A stretch of DNA of 64,000 nt from Hydractinia symbiolongicarpus (taxonomy: Eukaryota; Cnidaria; Hydrozoa; Anthoathecata; Hydractiniidae), in contig NC_079882.1 in the NCBI RefSeq assembly GCF_029227915.1, positions 7,688,001 to 7,752,000 of the forward strand. The letters run 5' to 3'. Positions 36,920 to 49,222 of this stretch are shown here, in pieces. Position 1 is the stretch's first letter. Each line of letters starts with the position of its first letter. The position numbers and the translations under genes are program-made. The notes beneath the pieces are model-generated. The model was not told where the DNA came from and did no database searches. It was given only the letters and a program-made list of their open reading frames with translations.

Positions 36920-39900
36920 TCACAATGCACTCACTGACTCGATTTGGCTGTAGTCGCCCGATTCCGTTCTATTACTGCTGTATGCGATATTTTTAGGGTT
37001 TAATTTCCTCAATTGGAATCTGCCCATTATTGCCAACACAAGCCAAAGAACAGCACCAGTCCAAGAGCTTACCTGAAACATGAAAATAATGTTTAAAAGG
37101 CAGGCCGAATGCAGAACATGAACAACGACAAACTGAAAATAAATTTCATTACCTGAGCGATACTTAGATCAGTGTAGAAGGATTTCATGTAATCTTCCAG
37201 CTGTGCACAACTATAATGAAAAATCGCGCTATCAACAAACACACAACCAGAGAATATACAATACATAACCCTTAGGGGCAATAAATTATTAACAACGTGA
37301 GGCCTAGATTTGATGATTAATTTGAAATCAATTTGAAAACAAAACGAAGCAAAAAAAAGTACCAGGCACAAGGCTCCCTTTTAATAAGCAAATCTATTTT
37401 TTATTTTAGCCTCAGTCGGTAAGATCAAAATTTTGATTTCAGTTTCAAATACAAGATTTTCACTTACACTTGCAATTTTTGCGCTTTCATGCGTTATAAC
37501 TTAATTCTTGTCAGGTTATCAAAATTTTAGCCTTGATTGCTTACCATTTCAATTTTCATCCTGGTCAGTTGTCTAGTGGTTCATTAGTTTTTGGGCCAAA
37601 TCTAGTCTTCGTCCTCAGAAACTTGCTTACTTACTACCATAAAATGTAATAAACAATTCTTGTAGGCCAAAATATTTTGGACCATAAACAAAAAGACAAC
37701 ATTGTGTTTGGGCTAGGTACATTTTTACTGTACGCTTATTTCTGTCTACTGCAACAAAATTACCAAATAAAAAACAATTATTAATTTTGACTTTATTGTG
37801 TTGTCTTTCTTGTCAACAATTTCTGCAACAGTCAGTAAAAAAAAAAAAATTAATGTATACTAGAAATCTCAAAAACTTTGATTTCGTTGAGCGTTTCGTA
37901 TGATTTGGATCAATTCACGCCAGGACTCGTCCCTTTCGCACAGGGGTTGACAAATTACTGTGTACATACACACGCAAGTACAAAAAATAATCAAGGTGAC
38001 GCCCTCAGTACACAAAAAGGTATTTAGTTAGTGCATCAATGTACATTGTTTTTTTACTCAAAATGTATGTCATGGTTCAAAACATATACCTAAGCTGATT
38101 AAGTGCACAATATTACTTATAAAAATTCACACTTGTTAACCTCTTTTTTTATTCATTGGGTAAACATAATTTTTTCACAGCTTCCATGTTACTTCTTCAC
38201 AATAGTTATGATAAAATTTTAAATCTTGAACATTATTTTGTAATTCAAATCTTCAACACAAGAAAGGATAAATGGTTCAAGAAACAGTATATACTGTAAG
38301 ATGTACACAAAGTGTTATATACTTAGTTTGTTGCCAACAACAAACATAAAAAAATAGTTAAAAAATGTGTACAGACACATACAATAATAATTTGTCAAAC
38401 CCTGAGTAACTAACACAGATTTTATACGGAGATAATGTAATGCAAAAAATATATAACAACAACACATACCTGCTAATTTCCTTGTTTATCTTTTTAAGTG
38501 CATGCTCACAAAAATTGTTAAATCCAGCCGATATCAAGCAAGCTGTCACAAATAATATAAGAGTCATTCCAGATGATGTGCAAAAATGTACCCATGCACC
38601 AATCAAAGGCTTCCTAAATAAGTAAAATCATTTGTAAAGGAAACTTTATGGACATTACATCAGATACAGTTCAATAAAGTTATACCATATTTTTCAAACA
38701 CCTGATTATTGGAATTCCCTGATTTTACCAACTATTTCTTTAGGCTCCTGGATTTACCCTAAGAATCTCTTTTAATTTACCCAAGATTTTCCAAACATTG
38801 GATTTTAATTTAAAGGGAATCTGAGGTTTAAAATGATGTTGGACTTTTAAAGAGTTGGTTAACAAGTCCTTTTAAATCTTTTAAAAAGCTCTTTTCGTTC
38901 TCAAGATATTTGCATTTAAAGAATTTAAGTAAAAACAAATTTTGACATTTTCTGTCATCAGTAATTTTAGACCTGTTAAAGGGTGTGAATCCAAACTTTA
39001 TTAATGCATAGATATTACCAAGGTGAATTGATTAACATATTTTTTTTTTGATAAAATCGTTTGCTTGTTTCAGGCCTACTAACTTTTTGCTGACGACCCA
39101 AAAACTGGTGATCTGTACCTTGGCTTGCAGTACAATTTTCTGGGTAAGCTTGTATGCGCCCTATATATTTACTGAAAAAACATGAAAATCCTAAGCTATA
39201 GGGTCATCAGCAAAAATAATAAAAGGCCAAGACGAGCAAACTCGTTTTAGCAAAAAAATCAATGTTATTTAATTTGAATGCACATCCCTCAACAGGTATA
39301 AATTTACTGATGATAGAAAATGTCAAAATTTGCTTTCACTCTCATTGCATATTTAAACTTTTTTGAAAACTTTGTGTCTTTTGTGCTTCTGAAAATTTTT
39401 CAAACTTTTATCTAATAGTATGGGCATAATTTATGAAACAATAAGTTATAATCATGGGGCTAAAACAATTATTTTAGGGGGTAAACCATCTGAAAATTTT
39501 AAAAATTTCTTATATCTATTTTTTTTATCCTTCTACATTATATACAACTTGAATACTTGCTAAATTATACATATTAATGAATTTATTACTAAGTGCAAAA
39601 ACAGGTGGTATATTTCGCATACCGGAATTTGAGAAAATACAGACCAGTTATTTGAATATGGCTTACTAATTAGATATATTTTCCTTTAATGATTTACCTG
39701 CTTTTACATTAGTATTATAATATTATCTAGGTTGACATCTATTATATATGTAAATAATGAAACCAAGGGTCATTGTGTCTGAAATAACAATTGTTAGGTG
39801 TGGTATGAGGTGTGTTGTTTCGCAATTATTATGTTTTTGTTTTTACAATTATCTATCCTAACAAACAATCAAGCTGCTGAAAACTATTTGACATTGGTAG

Positions 39901-42900
39901 GGCAGTATCTTCCAAATAAAATATAAATCAAAATTCATATATATTCTGCTTTTAAATTAAGTCAGAATAAACATTAGTGTATACAATAGCAGCTGTTTTA
40001 AAAATCATTATATTCTAAAATCACTGTAAATAAATGTATACAGGCTTGTTTTTTTAATGTATAAATTATTCAGTATTTTGGCAGCTGTCATTAAGAATTG
40101 AGAAAGTTAATCAAAAACTATTTTTCATGTTAACAAAACCATTATTTAATGACACTTATGAAATTTTTCTGTATATCTACAACACTAAAGTTTTTGTGTT
40201 TTCTAAACAAACTGAAAAAAAACAAAAAAAAATGAAATTCTTTATTAAAGCACTGTACATTATGACCTGGTTTAAGTTTAAATCAATCACTTTAAAATTT
40301 TAATGAAGAAAATCAGGAAATATATACATGTCACAAAAGATGTTGACATAATAAAGCAAAAGCTTGTTCAGCCCTTGGCTACGAGTCAAGTAATAGAGTG
40401 AACCTATTTTTTAATTAACAATTTTGGATATATCAATGCTAAAATAGTGATTTTAAGGCACCAAGTTTTTAACTATGTATACTCTAAACCAGAATTTTTT
40501 TTGAATATATTGCTTAAGTCTTTATGTATCAATAAAACTTGAAAACTTCAATTTGCTTTCTTGATGGTTTAAAAACACCAAAAGGGTTATAAAAGGTCTA
40601 TTACTTCGTACACATCTTCATAACCAGAATATTTAGAAGCTATAGGTAAATTTACAAATTCAAGAAAAATACTAAATATTTGCCTTGAGGTATCTATAGG
40701 TTCAATTCTGGGTGAATGTGAAAACCAATATGTAAGATTTTCTTGTTATACTTTGCTTTAATACCAGCATTGAATATGTCTGGTATTTAATCCAGAGAAC
40801 TATATACCTTTTTTCGCAGAAACATTAGGCTTTGTCCAATTTACCTAGCGAGATTGGAATTTTTTGAATAACAATTTACACACTAGCAGTTATATAGGAA
40901 GGAATTATAGGAATTTCGACTTTGGCAGTTTTTATTTCACGCATCCTGCGTTAATGTCTTTTTTGCATTTGTAAAATTTAACTGTAGCATAATCGCAATT
41001 GCAATTTATGCTTGTGTTTAAAATAGTTGGGTCTTTATTCATTATTTATAATAAAAAGGTAAAGGGTCTCTTTAAGAGACAAGAGGGGACTTGAACGTCC
41101 TCCACCATACCTTAGTTTAAAGGGATAATTGTGGAAGTCCCATGAAATGCCACATAGTGATGGTGTCACTTTAAAAAAACACCCAGTTCGATCTGTGAAC
41201 GGTTGGCGCTAAAAAGGACATCCAGCAGTAAAACAATGCCAAAACTCTTTATTAATGGCTGTAAGAACAGTTGATCAGACAAACTGCGTAAACAGGGCTG
41301 GAACTCTAAGGAGTGAAGGTGTCGCGTACGGTAGGACAGATGTCAGGTGTAAGCATCGTCAGACCGTTACCAGCTATCACATCACAAGGTAGATAACACT
41401 AGGTTGAGGATGGCTAGTGTAAATGTTGGTACTTGGAGAGGTAGAGCAGGAGAAGTAGATGAAATGTTAGAACGTAGATCTATTGATATGTGTTGTGTTC
41501 AGGAAGTCAGGTGGAGAGGAGCTTCAGTAAGATTTGTGGAAGATAGGAGGGCAAGGTACAAGCTTTTTTGGATTGGTAATAGTGATGGATATGGAGGAGT
41601 TGGCATCCAGTTTGTATGCAAGCGTTGCAAAGGTGAGATTATAGAGAATTTCCAGCTTAAATGATGTACAACAGTGGCTCGTTAGAGATAGTTGAAAACT
41701 TCTGTTACTTAGGTGATATGTTGGGCAGTGAAAGGGGTGTTTGAAGAAGTGTTACTTGCAGGATAGGTTCTGCTTGGAAAAAGTTCAGAAAGTTACTTCC
41801 TTTGTTGACTAGCAGAGACTTGTCAATTTAGTTAAAAGGCAGGTTGTATGAGGCCTGTGTAAGAAGTGTTATGTTGTACGGTAGTGAGACATGGGCAGTG
41901 AAGCAGGAAGGTCTTAACCGATTAGAAAGGAATGATATGAGAATGGTTAGGTGGATGTGTAACGCCAGTCTGAGAGACAGAAAGAGTTCAGATGAGCTAA
42001 GAAGCAGGCTAAGTATCCGTAGAATTAAAGATGTTATCCAGATAAGAAGATTGAATTGGCTGGGGCACTTGGAAAGAATGGGGGGGGGGGATAATTGGGT
42101 AAGAAAGTGTAGAGAATTGATAGTTCCTGGGGCAAAGCCCAGAGGCAGACCAAGAAAGACTTGGCAGGAGGTTATAAGGACAGACTTGATACGGAGGAAG
42201 TTGAGTTTAGATCTAACACATTTTAGATCAGATTGGAAGAGAGTCATTAATATACCCCGTCCAACCCATGCTAGCATGGAAAACGGACGTTAAGCCGAAA
42301 ATGATGATGATGAATGATGAAAAATCATTGCAACTTCAGACCTCGCAATTCAGCAAAATATACCTTGGTAAAAAATTCCAACGCAAATCAATATTGCCTC
42401 GACAGCTTTCAGTAAAAAAATAGTTTTTTTACTTAGTCATTTTCTAGCATTTATAATGCAAGTCAAACAAAATTTAAATGCCATAAACTTCTGACAGTGC
42501 AAATAATAAACAAAAATATGTTTGGGTCCTCAAAAGATTCTTAGCCAAAAAACCATGCAATGGAAGAGCGATGCAGGTCTATTAATAAGGGGAGAGCAAT
42601 TGCTCTTCCTCACGCAACGGCTTGCCCAATTCTCAGAAATGAGAAACTGGCTGAGCCATTAATTGCTCCCCCAATTCCAAAAAAAAAAGTTTTTCTGGCT
42701 GAGCAAATCAATTCATCTTACATGGATATCAATGTTCTTTTTTATTATTTTTCTTTTATTTATTCTTATTTACAGTAAAAAGGAACCAAAATATATATAA
42801 AGAAAGATAAATAAAATAAATAAATAAAAAAGACTTTGTGATAAAATGTGCATTCTTATTCTATTTATTCAGATTGCTTGCAGTTTAAATTATTGTAACC

Positions 42901-44363
42901 TTGGGGGAGCGATTTATTGCTCTGGTGTTATTTTCTTATTGATAGGCCTGCAATGGACAGTGAAGACTATGTTGGACGTCACAAATATTTGGTGTTAAAG
43001 TCACCCAACTGACCTTAATCACAATTTTTGAAATTCAGAGGCGGAAAAAATAGAGTGACAAAAAAGTATATGCTTGTTTTCTCCTCACAAGTATGATAAT
43101 AACGGTAGGTAATGGACCTACCATTAATATCATACATCAGGAAAGCTCTAATTAAACGAGGTGCACAAGTTCAGTGTCCAATGGCACATATTATGGCTAA
43201 GAGTGTGCCGATAAGCCGCAAACGCCCGCATATATACGGGGGAGTTCGGGCGACTTTTCGAATAAAATTGGTGGTTGTCCCCCGAAACCGCCCGCACTTT
43301 CCCAAGCTCGCCCGGAACATTCCCGAAATGCAATTCCTTGTAACAAACCATGCAGATGATAGTTGGAAAGAAGCCGCTAGAAGATAAAGGAGTTAATAAA
43401 GTTTATATATAAGTTATTTATAAAGTAAACTTTATCAAAAACCATCAAAAACAGTTTTTTTAAGAACTTCGCTACCACATAGTAAGTTTATTTTAATTTT
43501 TATAGTTTTTATGAATCATATTAGTGTCTGTTTTTTTTGTTTTTCGGGCATTGTTCGGGCCTATGCGGGTTTTTTCTAGCGAATACTTGAATTTTTTTCA
43601 AAACGCTGAACTCGCCCTAAAACGCCTGCACTTTTTACGGCGTATGCTGCTTATCGGCACTCTCGTTTATGGCTGATTAGTTATTCTTAGGGCTCCATTC
43701 TAACACTTTGTATTAATGATGCACTCTATATCCCTGATTTACTATAGAGGAGTTGTGAATGTTTACAAAGTTTCTGAAGGGCAAGCAAAGCTTTTCCGTT
43801 TGAGACCAAACTTTACCAATTTGAGCATCAGTCTTTTTTTTATTTATTTAAATCATTGTGATCTGTTGTTTATATTTTTTGTATGTTCATATGCGTGTGA
43901 ATGTCTAATGTTGTTGAAACAAAATCAAAACATTACAGCATGCCACAACTCATCTAGCAGCTATATCCTAGCTTAGCTAGCTAAGTGAAAGTTATATATC
44001 TAGCTAGCCTACCTTTACCTACCTGATGTTTTTCTTAATTTCAGATCTTCCAGTCTTTCCCATAGGCAAGACCATGAACTTCATGTAATTGCTTTTTATC
44101 AGTAAAAACAATGTACCAATAAATAAAACAGCAGCTAAAAGCAAAGACACAGATCCAGTGAATATGCAAAAGTTACATGTCATGTTGGAGCCCGAATCCA
44201 GATCCATCGACATTTCTGACACCTCTTTTCCCTGACTAACGTAAGAGTACAACAGGCAATTGCCATTATGTTTAGACTTGTTGATGCCAATAGGAATTGA
44301 GACTAAAAATCCAACTACAAAATTTGCAACAAGTAAAACTGCTTGCACAAACAGTAATATCAT
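36920..44363 (-). CDS. TMEM179B: TMEM179B-like four-pass membrane protein (4 exons)
   Basis: The exons are 44363-44023, 38613-38470, 37210-37153 and 37072-36920. They total 696 nt, or 231 aa, the family's usual length. Four hydrophobic segments are visible: residues 2-24, about 65-90, about 123-145 and about 181-196. The first extracellular loop has Cys residues and N-glycosylation sequons (NMT). FYTDLSIAQVSSWTGAVLW before the last membrane segment closely resembles the equivalent block of TMEM179B. The C-terminal tail is polar and cytosolic by analogy, ending in VSAL. The function of the family is not established. Intron 1 (5.4 kb) has been colonised by a fold-back element, a LINE and two MITEs. 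The start ATG opens directly into the first membrane segment. Confidence 0.85.
38930..39340. repeat. Long imperfect fold-back repeat in TMEM179B intron 1
   Basis: The block reading CAAATTTTGACATTTTCT...TCATCAGTAA...ACCTGTT (about 42 bp) is repeated in reverse complement near 39292-39333 with about four differences. The similarity continues inwards (CCTGTT then GGGNTGTG, and TTTGCTGAYGACCC), giving arms of about 130-180 bp around a central spacer of about 90 bp. No ORF is present. It is consistent with a fold-back or long-TIR MITE, and any transcript across it would form a hairpin. Confidence 0.7.
41114..42320 (+). mobile_element. Internally deleted RTE-like LINE, copy 2
   Basis: The 5' 490 bp and 3' 690 bp match copy 1 at 10677-13897. 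About 2 kb, containing most of the endonuclease and all of the reverse transcriptase, is missing at a junction near 41605 (GGCATCCAGTTTGTATGC). An ORF at 41844-42293 preserves 149 codons of the C-terminal region, including SETWAVKQ and NWLGHLERM. The tail is a GAT repeat, as in copy 1. It lies antisense inside TMEM179B intron 1 and cannot move by itself. Confidence 0.9.
42574..42950. mobile_element. Short MITE with CAGGYCTATYAATAAG ends
   Basis: The left end CAGGTCTATTAATAAG and the right end, in complement CAGGCCTATCAATAAG, differ at two positions. Subterminal GAGCAATTGCTC and GAGCGATTTATTGCTC palindromes resemble those of the element at 18157-19029, suggesting one superfamily. GCAATGGA occurs at 42557-42564 and at the right border (42950-42957), a possible 8-bp duplication. 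The left copy is displaced about 10 bp from the repeat, so the exact border is uncertain. No coding capacity. Confidence 0.65.
43199..43666. mobile_element. 468-bp MITE with 8-bp target duplication
   Basis: The element is flanked by perfect TTATGGCT duplications (43191-43198 and 43667-43674). The inverted ends are AAGAGTGTGCCGATAAGC and ACGAGAGTGCCGATAAGC. The interior is rich in CGCCCG/CGGGCG for this genome, giving a spurious plus-strand ORF. An 8-bp duplication fits hAT or similar transposases. It lies in TMEM179B intron 1, about 350 bp from exon 1. Confidence 0.85.
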
Positions 44364-45100
44364 GTCTTTGGGTTTTTTATTCTACTTTTCTCTTAGTCTG
44401 TGTCTTTAATATACTTGTAATATTCTTGGCTTGACAAGGTAGTACTATTGACAAGAATAATCTCAAACATATCTTTTTATCATCGCCACTACCCCGATCA
44501 CACCATCATATCATAACATTGTATTAAAAATGACATGCGTATCCTGCGTGATGGACTTTGTACGGCTGCATCATCGTCTGATACCAACATCGAGTATTAA
44601 CCGCGGGAGAATAACCCATTTCTGCGTTTAAAAAAAAATTGAAAGAAATGCGCAAGGGGGAGAGGGGAGCGACCAAACAAGACCCGACCTATTATTTTAA
44701 CTCTCTTTCTTTTTGCTTAAAACGGAGCTTCGTGATAAGGCAGACCGTGCCTTCTTTTTACTCCAGCAGCCATTTTTGCGTATATTTAAAGAAATTCTAA
44801 CCTGCGACATTTAAAAAACGGTGAAATATATATGTCTACATCTATCTCGCTTACATTGTTGATTGCGTTAAGTTCCAACAACCCTGTGTAGAACTTCTGT
44901 GTTTCCTTGCTCATTCTGCCATTTGTTAAAAAGATCAAGAGGTGAATGTGCCCACTTATTTGCTCAGTATTTTCTCGTTGTACATGTGTTTCCTTACTCA
45001 TCCTGCCATTTGTTGAAAAGATCAAGGGGTGTATGTGCCCAGTTCTTTACTCAGTAGTTTCCCGTTGTACATTCTGCTTCTTACTTTTTTCCATGGATTT
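44364..45100. other. Upstream region of TMEM179B
   Basis: This stretch presumably contains the TMEM179B promoter. No strong TATA or known site was identified. The right part contains the 87-bp direct duplication listed separately. Confidence 0.45.
44901..45075. repeat. 87-bp tandem duplication
   Basis: Two adjacent units begin GTTTCCTTGCTCATTCTGCC and GTTTCCTTACTCATCCTGCC, with further shared blocks (ATTTGTTRAAAAGATCAAG, ATGTGCCCA, TTCTCGTTGTACAT-like). Divergence of about 15% suggests an old duplication. In the minus frame it makes a repeated NGRMSKET peptide. Confidence 0.75.
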
Positions 45101-47050
45101 AAAGTTATTGGTTTCCGTAGCTTCAAAGGATAGAATACCCTAGCGTTGACGAATGCTCGTTGCATACGTTTTCAACCAATAGTTTCACATCTGCTCTACA
45201 CTGCTCATTTCATCGATATTGCTGTCGTTCAGTTGAAGTTGTCTACGTACGCCTTTGCAGATTGTTGAAAGTTGAGCAGCCATGATATCGCGGATCTCAT
45301 TGTGCCTTTACGAGATCTAACCATCCACTTTGCATGTGAGTGTGTGATTGACATTGAAAAACACTATCATAGCCACAGTCAGTTAGGATCCATCCATATC
45401 GGAGACAGATACCATCGTACAATACCCTCTTTGTCAGGTTGAAACTCTCGCTTTAGAAGGAAGTGATGATAAACCAGATCGACGTATCATACTGCGAGAT
45501 ATCATATGTCTTGATCTCCGCTGGACTCGTGTTGTTGCAGTGTTTTTGTGACTTGTAGATGCTCTATGACTTCTTCTTTTGATCTCCCGTTTTGGGGTTT
45601 TACATCAAATGACAGGTTTTTTGACGACTGTTAGAAATCACGCTGAACTGCGTAATCAGTAGTGCGTCATGTGAGTTTAGTAACATTATTTATCCATAAA
45701 CATTTTCAAAATAAACGTTTGTTCGTATAAAACTGTTGTTTAGTCTTTCTGTCCTGGTCCCTTGGGGTTTTGCGTTCTTGGGATAACCTCACTTAATAAC
45801 TACGAATTTCTTGTATTGGAAGGCCAGCTACAGTCACAGATCTGTTTTAAACTTTCCAACAACGACGTTTCGAATTGAAATCTTGAAATTTTTGACAAGT
45901 TGATAATACCTATTTCACCGAGTTTCACAGGTAAAGAAAGTGGTAAAAGTTTTTAAAAAATGCAAGTCGGCTGCTTGAGGAAACTGCTTAGCAATCTCTA
46001 ATGGACGGATTCACCCATTCGTCAAGTTTTTGTATGCAAATGTCCCATCAACCGCATCTAAATGTTTCCATTGTTCTGAGCTAACCTTTATCTTTGTTTC
46101 TTTAAACATATCTCTGGCCAGCTGGAGCTCATCGGGTTTCGGTATCAACTACGACATTGTGAGCTTCAGGTAGCAATCATTTCTAGGCGCTATGGTTTCT
46201 AACACTTTAAAAGTCTCTTCAATTTTCCAGGAGCACTGCAATCGTCATCATAGCCACCGTTTTTAATAACATCTGTTGATATGTTTTCAAGAAGGGGGCT
46301 AAGCCAAGCGTGTATGCAGATAATGCAGCTGGCTCACTTTGAGGTGCACCTTCCTTAGACGCTATTTCAATTCCACTGCCTGTTACTGACAGACGTACTT
46401 CTTGTTGGCAGTAGTTGATTGCATAGGTAGCGATCACTAGGCAGAAAAAATTTAAGTTGTGTATCATGACCCTTCCATTAATTCTAAAAACGCATTATCA
46501 GAATTACCTAAAAGAATTGCGTTATAGTTTTCTTCCTCGTAGACTTGTCTGGATGCATGTACTAGCGTCAACAACCTGATTGTTGAGCTGTGTATAGTTG
46601 CAAGGAGCTAGTAACAACCATTTTGTCCTTTAAAAATGCGCATAACTACTATCTAAAAAGTTCTACGAACGATTTCATCATTTCCAATGGGTCTACGTCC
46701 AGGATTCTTATTAAGGGGAATAAGGCGGCAAGAAAAAATAATGGTTAATTTTTCAACGGAATCAAAGATAAAGAATATCGTAATACTTTTCTTTGTTCGG
46801 TGGACGTTTTAGTGAAGAATTTCGATGTTCTCATCATTCTTGGGAGAAAGACCTTTGATTCAGCATTTGAAAAGATTCTCAGGGGCTTGAATGACTTTTC
46901 CTGTTATCATGAGGTCGTTGAAGCTTTTTAGCAGTTCGAGAAAAGAGTTGTTATGTACCTGTGGCAGATTTGATTGAATAAATCTCACCTCTTTGGTTAT
47001 TTTGGAAGGTAGAGATACTTTCGCGGGCAACACATCTTCAATATTATTTA
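45100..47050 (-). pseudogene. Degenerate reverse transcriptase-like remnant
   Basis: The minus frame at 46467-46219 encodes SKEGAPQSEPAALSAYTLGL, resembling the palm G-x-x-Q-G-D-P-x-A-x-x-x-Y block of reverse transcriptases of the kind common in cnidarian genomes. The Gly-Asp after Gln is changed to Ser-Glu. A downstream piece (about 46140-46040), with PDELQLARDMFKETKIKVSSE in another frame, continues the similarity. Further decayed coding-like sequence extends to about 45100. Frameshifts and stops are frequent, and no element ends were found. A DIRS or other RT class cannot be decided. Confidence 0.5.
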
Positions 47051-47761
47051 GACATATATATATATTGTGTGTTCCCTGTAATATATATATATATTTGCGT
47101 CGTTTATTTTTGCGTAATTCTCAGTCGTTATCACTCACATATTAATTTTGTACAATACATGTAGTAAAATGCTTAGTAAAATTTCTATTGCTGTCTATTG
47201 TTAAATGGCATAAGATAAAATTTTATATATTTATCCTGATAATGTGTGACACTCCTTTCGCCTTTTTTAGAAATACAAAGATTAGTAAAGAAACAATGCC
47301 AAGATTTCCTTACTTGACAAATGTAACACACACCCAAAATAACAACTAAAAAACTGTGTGATAACCTCTATCTTTTTTACAATATACAATGAACAGGATA
47401 AATTACAATAATTTTGGTAAGTACAAAATGTGAACTATGAAAAATAATGTAGAAAAGATACTCTGTAATATGATTTTACAAAACAAAAATCAGCAACGAA
47501 AATGAGGAAGGCAAAAAATGAATGTCTGACAAAAAAGCAAAGTTTAATTTTAAAAGCACGACATTACAACTTTTCCATTACATTTAGATTTTTCGTTTAC
47601 TAATAGAAGGGTTGAAAAAGACTGTTTGAAAAAGGCATTATAGCTTTGAAAAAAAAAATCATTTCTTCAAAGCTCACAACAAATTCTTTTTTAGATAAAT
47701 AGCAACACAACGCAAAAAAGAACATAATTCTTCATAACAGTTAAAAACATAGAAGAGTGTG

Positions 47762-49222
47762 TTATGAACACTGCGTCGTGGTCATAACCATATTTCCCAT
47801 TTTTTTAGTAACAGTCTTACATCTTCTTCCACCTACAAAATTTAAAAAAAAAATTATGTCAATTGTAAGTATAAAATTGAATCTGCAAATTACAATAGAT
47901 AAGTTAACGTCAAACTGCATATATATATATATCACTTTCAGTGTACTTAATGTAGGAAATGAATTCAGAAAATAATATTGCAGAGGAAAATACAGTGGAT
48001 TGTTTGTGAATTTGCCTAACGTCACGTCATCATAAGCATCAATTCACCTTGTGTTCACAAACTCGCATCTTTTAAACAATTTTCATTCAATTTAGACATA
48101 AATAATGAATTATTATAACCTTATAATTCTGAAAACGATAAAAATGTACTTATTTGAAATCCTTAATTCCACAAATTTTTCTTCTTCAAACAATTTCTTC
48201 CTTTCAGTTAGCTTTAAAAAAAATATAACATCATCTATACAAACCTGAATTACTTTCTTCTCTGTGAAATGATGCATCTCCAAAACCACCAAAGAGGTCA
48301 CTACCAAAATTCATATGATTATCTCTATGGTGTTGATTATGTTGTTTATGATGAGAAAAGAAATGATCATCGTCATCATCATGTCCAAAATGTCTATTAT
48401 TGTTAAAACCAAAGTGTGAACCAAAAAAGCTATCTCCTTCATCCTCATCATCATCAAATAGGCTGCCAAAGCCTCCAAAAAATCCTCCACTTTTCTTTTT
48501 CTCCCTTCTGCCGTGACTGGAAAAATCAAAGTCAAAATCTTTAAAAAAGTCATTAAAGTTGAAATGAAATGAAGAACCATCAAAGCCAGCCTTGTCTTTT
48601 AACCCATCTGGACCATGTTGATCATATATTCTTCTTTTCTTTTCATCAGACAAAACTTCATATGCTAAAGGGTAATAAAAATAAAATAATAGATGGGTTA
48701 AATTTGACTGAGAAATTAATCATCACCATTTTAAGGAGACCTGACAACAACACTTTGTGAATGTAAATTATTGTAAATGTAATAAACTTCTGGAAATTAA
48801 TTTCTGGATGGTAAAATTGTATGGTAATACTGTACAGCTGTACATTTACCTAAACTAATTTTCTTTGTGCACATGTCATGAAGTTATTTTTTGTGTGTTT
48901 ATACATTGATTTTTGCTCATATATACAATTAATTGTTATGGCAAGCTAATTTTTAATAAGTTTTAAACTTTTATTTGGGTAAAAGCCAATACCGTGAATT
49001 ACCTTCAGCTATATCTCTGAACACTTTCTCAGCATCTGGAGATTTGTTTTTATCAGGATGGTATTTTACAGCTAATTTTCTAAAAGCTTTCTTTATTTCA
49101 CGTTCGGTTGCAGTTTTTTCAACACCAAGTATCTTATAGTAATCTTTTGAAGCAGAAACTGCTATTCCCTTTAGTATGGTACATGCTATCGTTAGATAGA
49201 AGTAATCAATCTTTAGCTTCAT
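47762..49222 (-). CDS. DNAJB9: DNAJB9 / ERdj4, ER luminal J-domain co-chaperone (3 exons)
   Basis: The protein is a J-domain partner of BiP that stimulates its ATPase and assists ER-associated degradation; in vertebrates it is induced by the unfolded protein response. The exons are 49222-49003, 48664-48245 and 47832-47762, 711 nt giving 236 aa. Residues 1-25 form a signal peptide with a short hydrophobic core. The J domain follows at 26-92 with [22 protein letters not shown] and HPD at 55-57. The middle is rich in Gly/Phe, then Asp and His. The last exon encodes [15 protein letters not shown]...CS, the signature C-terminus of DNAJB9, which separates it from other J proteins. There is no KDEL-type retention signal, as in the vertebrate protein. 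No UPR element was recognised upstream. Confidence 0.93.

Noticed and set aside
41828-42277. 149-codon antisense ORF over the LINE copy
   Set aside because: Mirror of the LINE C-terminal frame on the other strand. The same happens at 13303-13854 over copy 1, and the plus frame carries the known motifs.
43112-43387. 91-codon plus-strand ORF
   Set aside because: It runs across the left border of the MITE at 43199, so it mixes flanking and transposon sequence; no recognisable protein.
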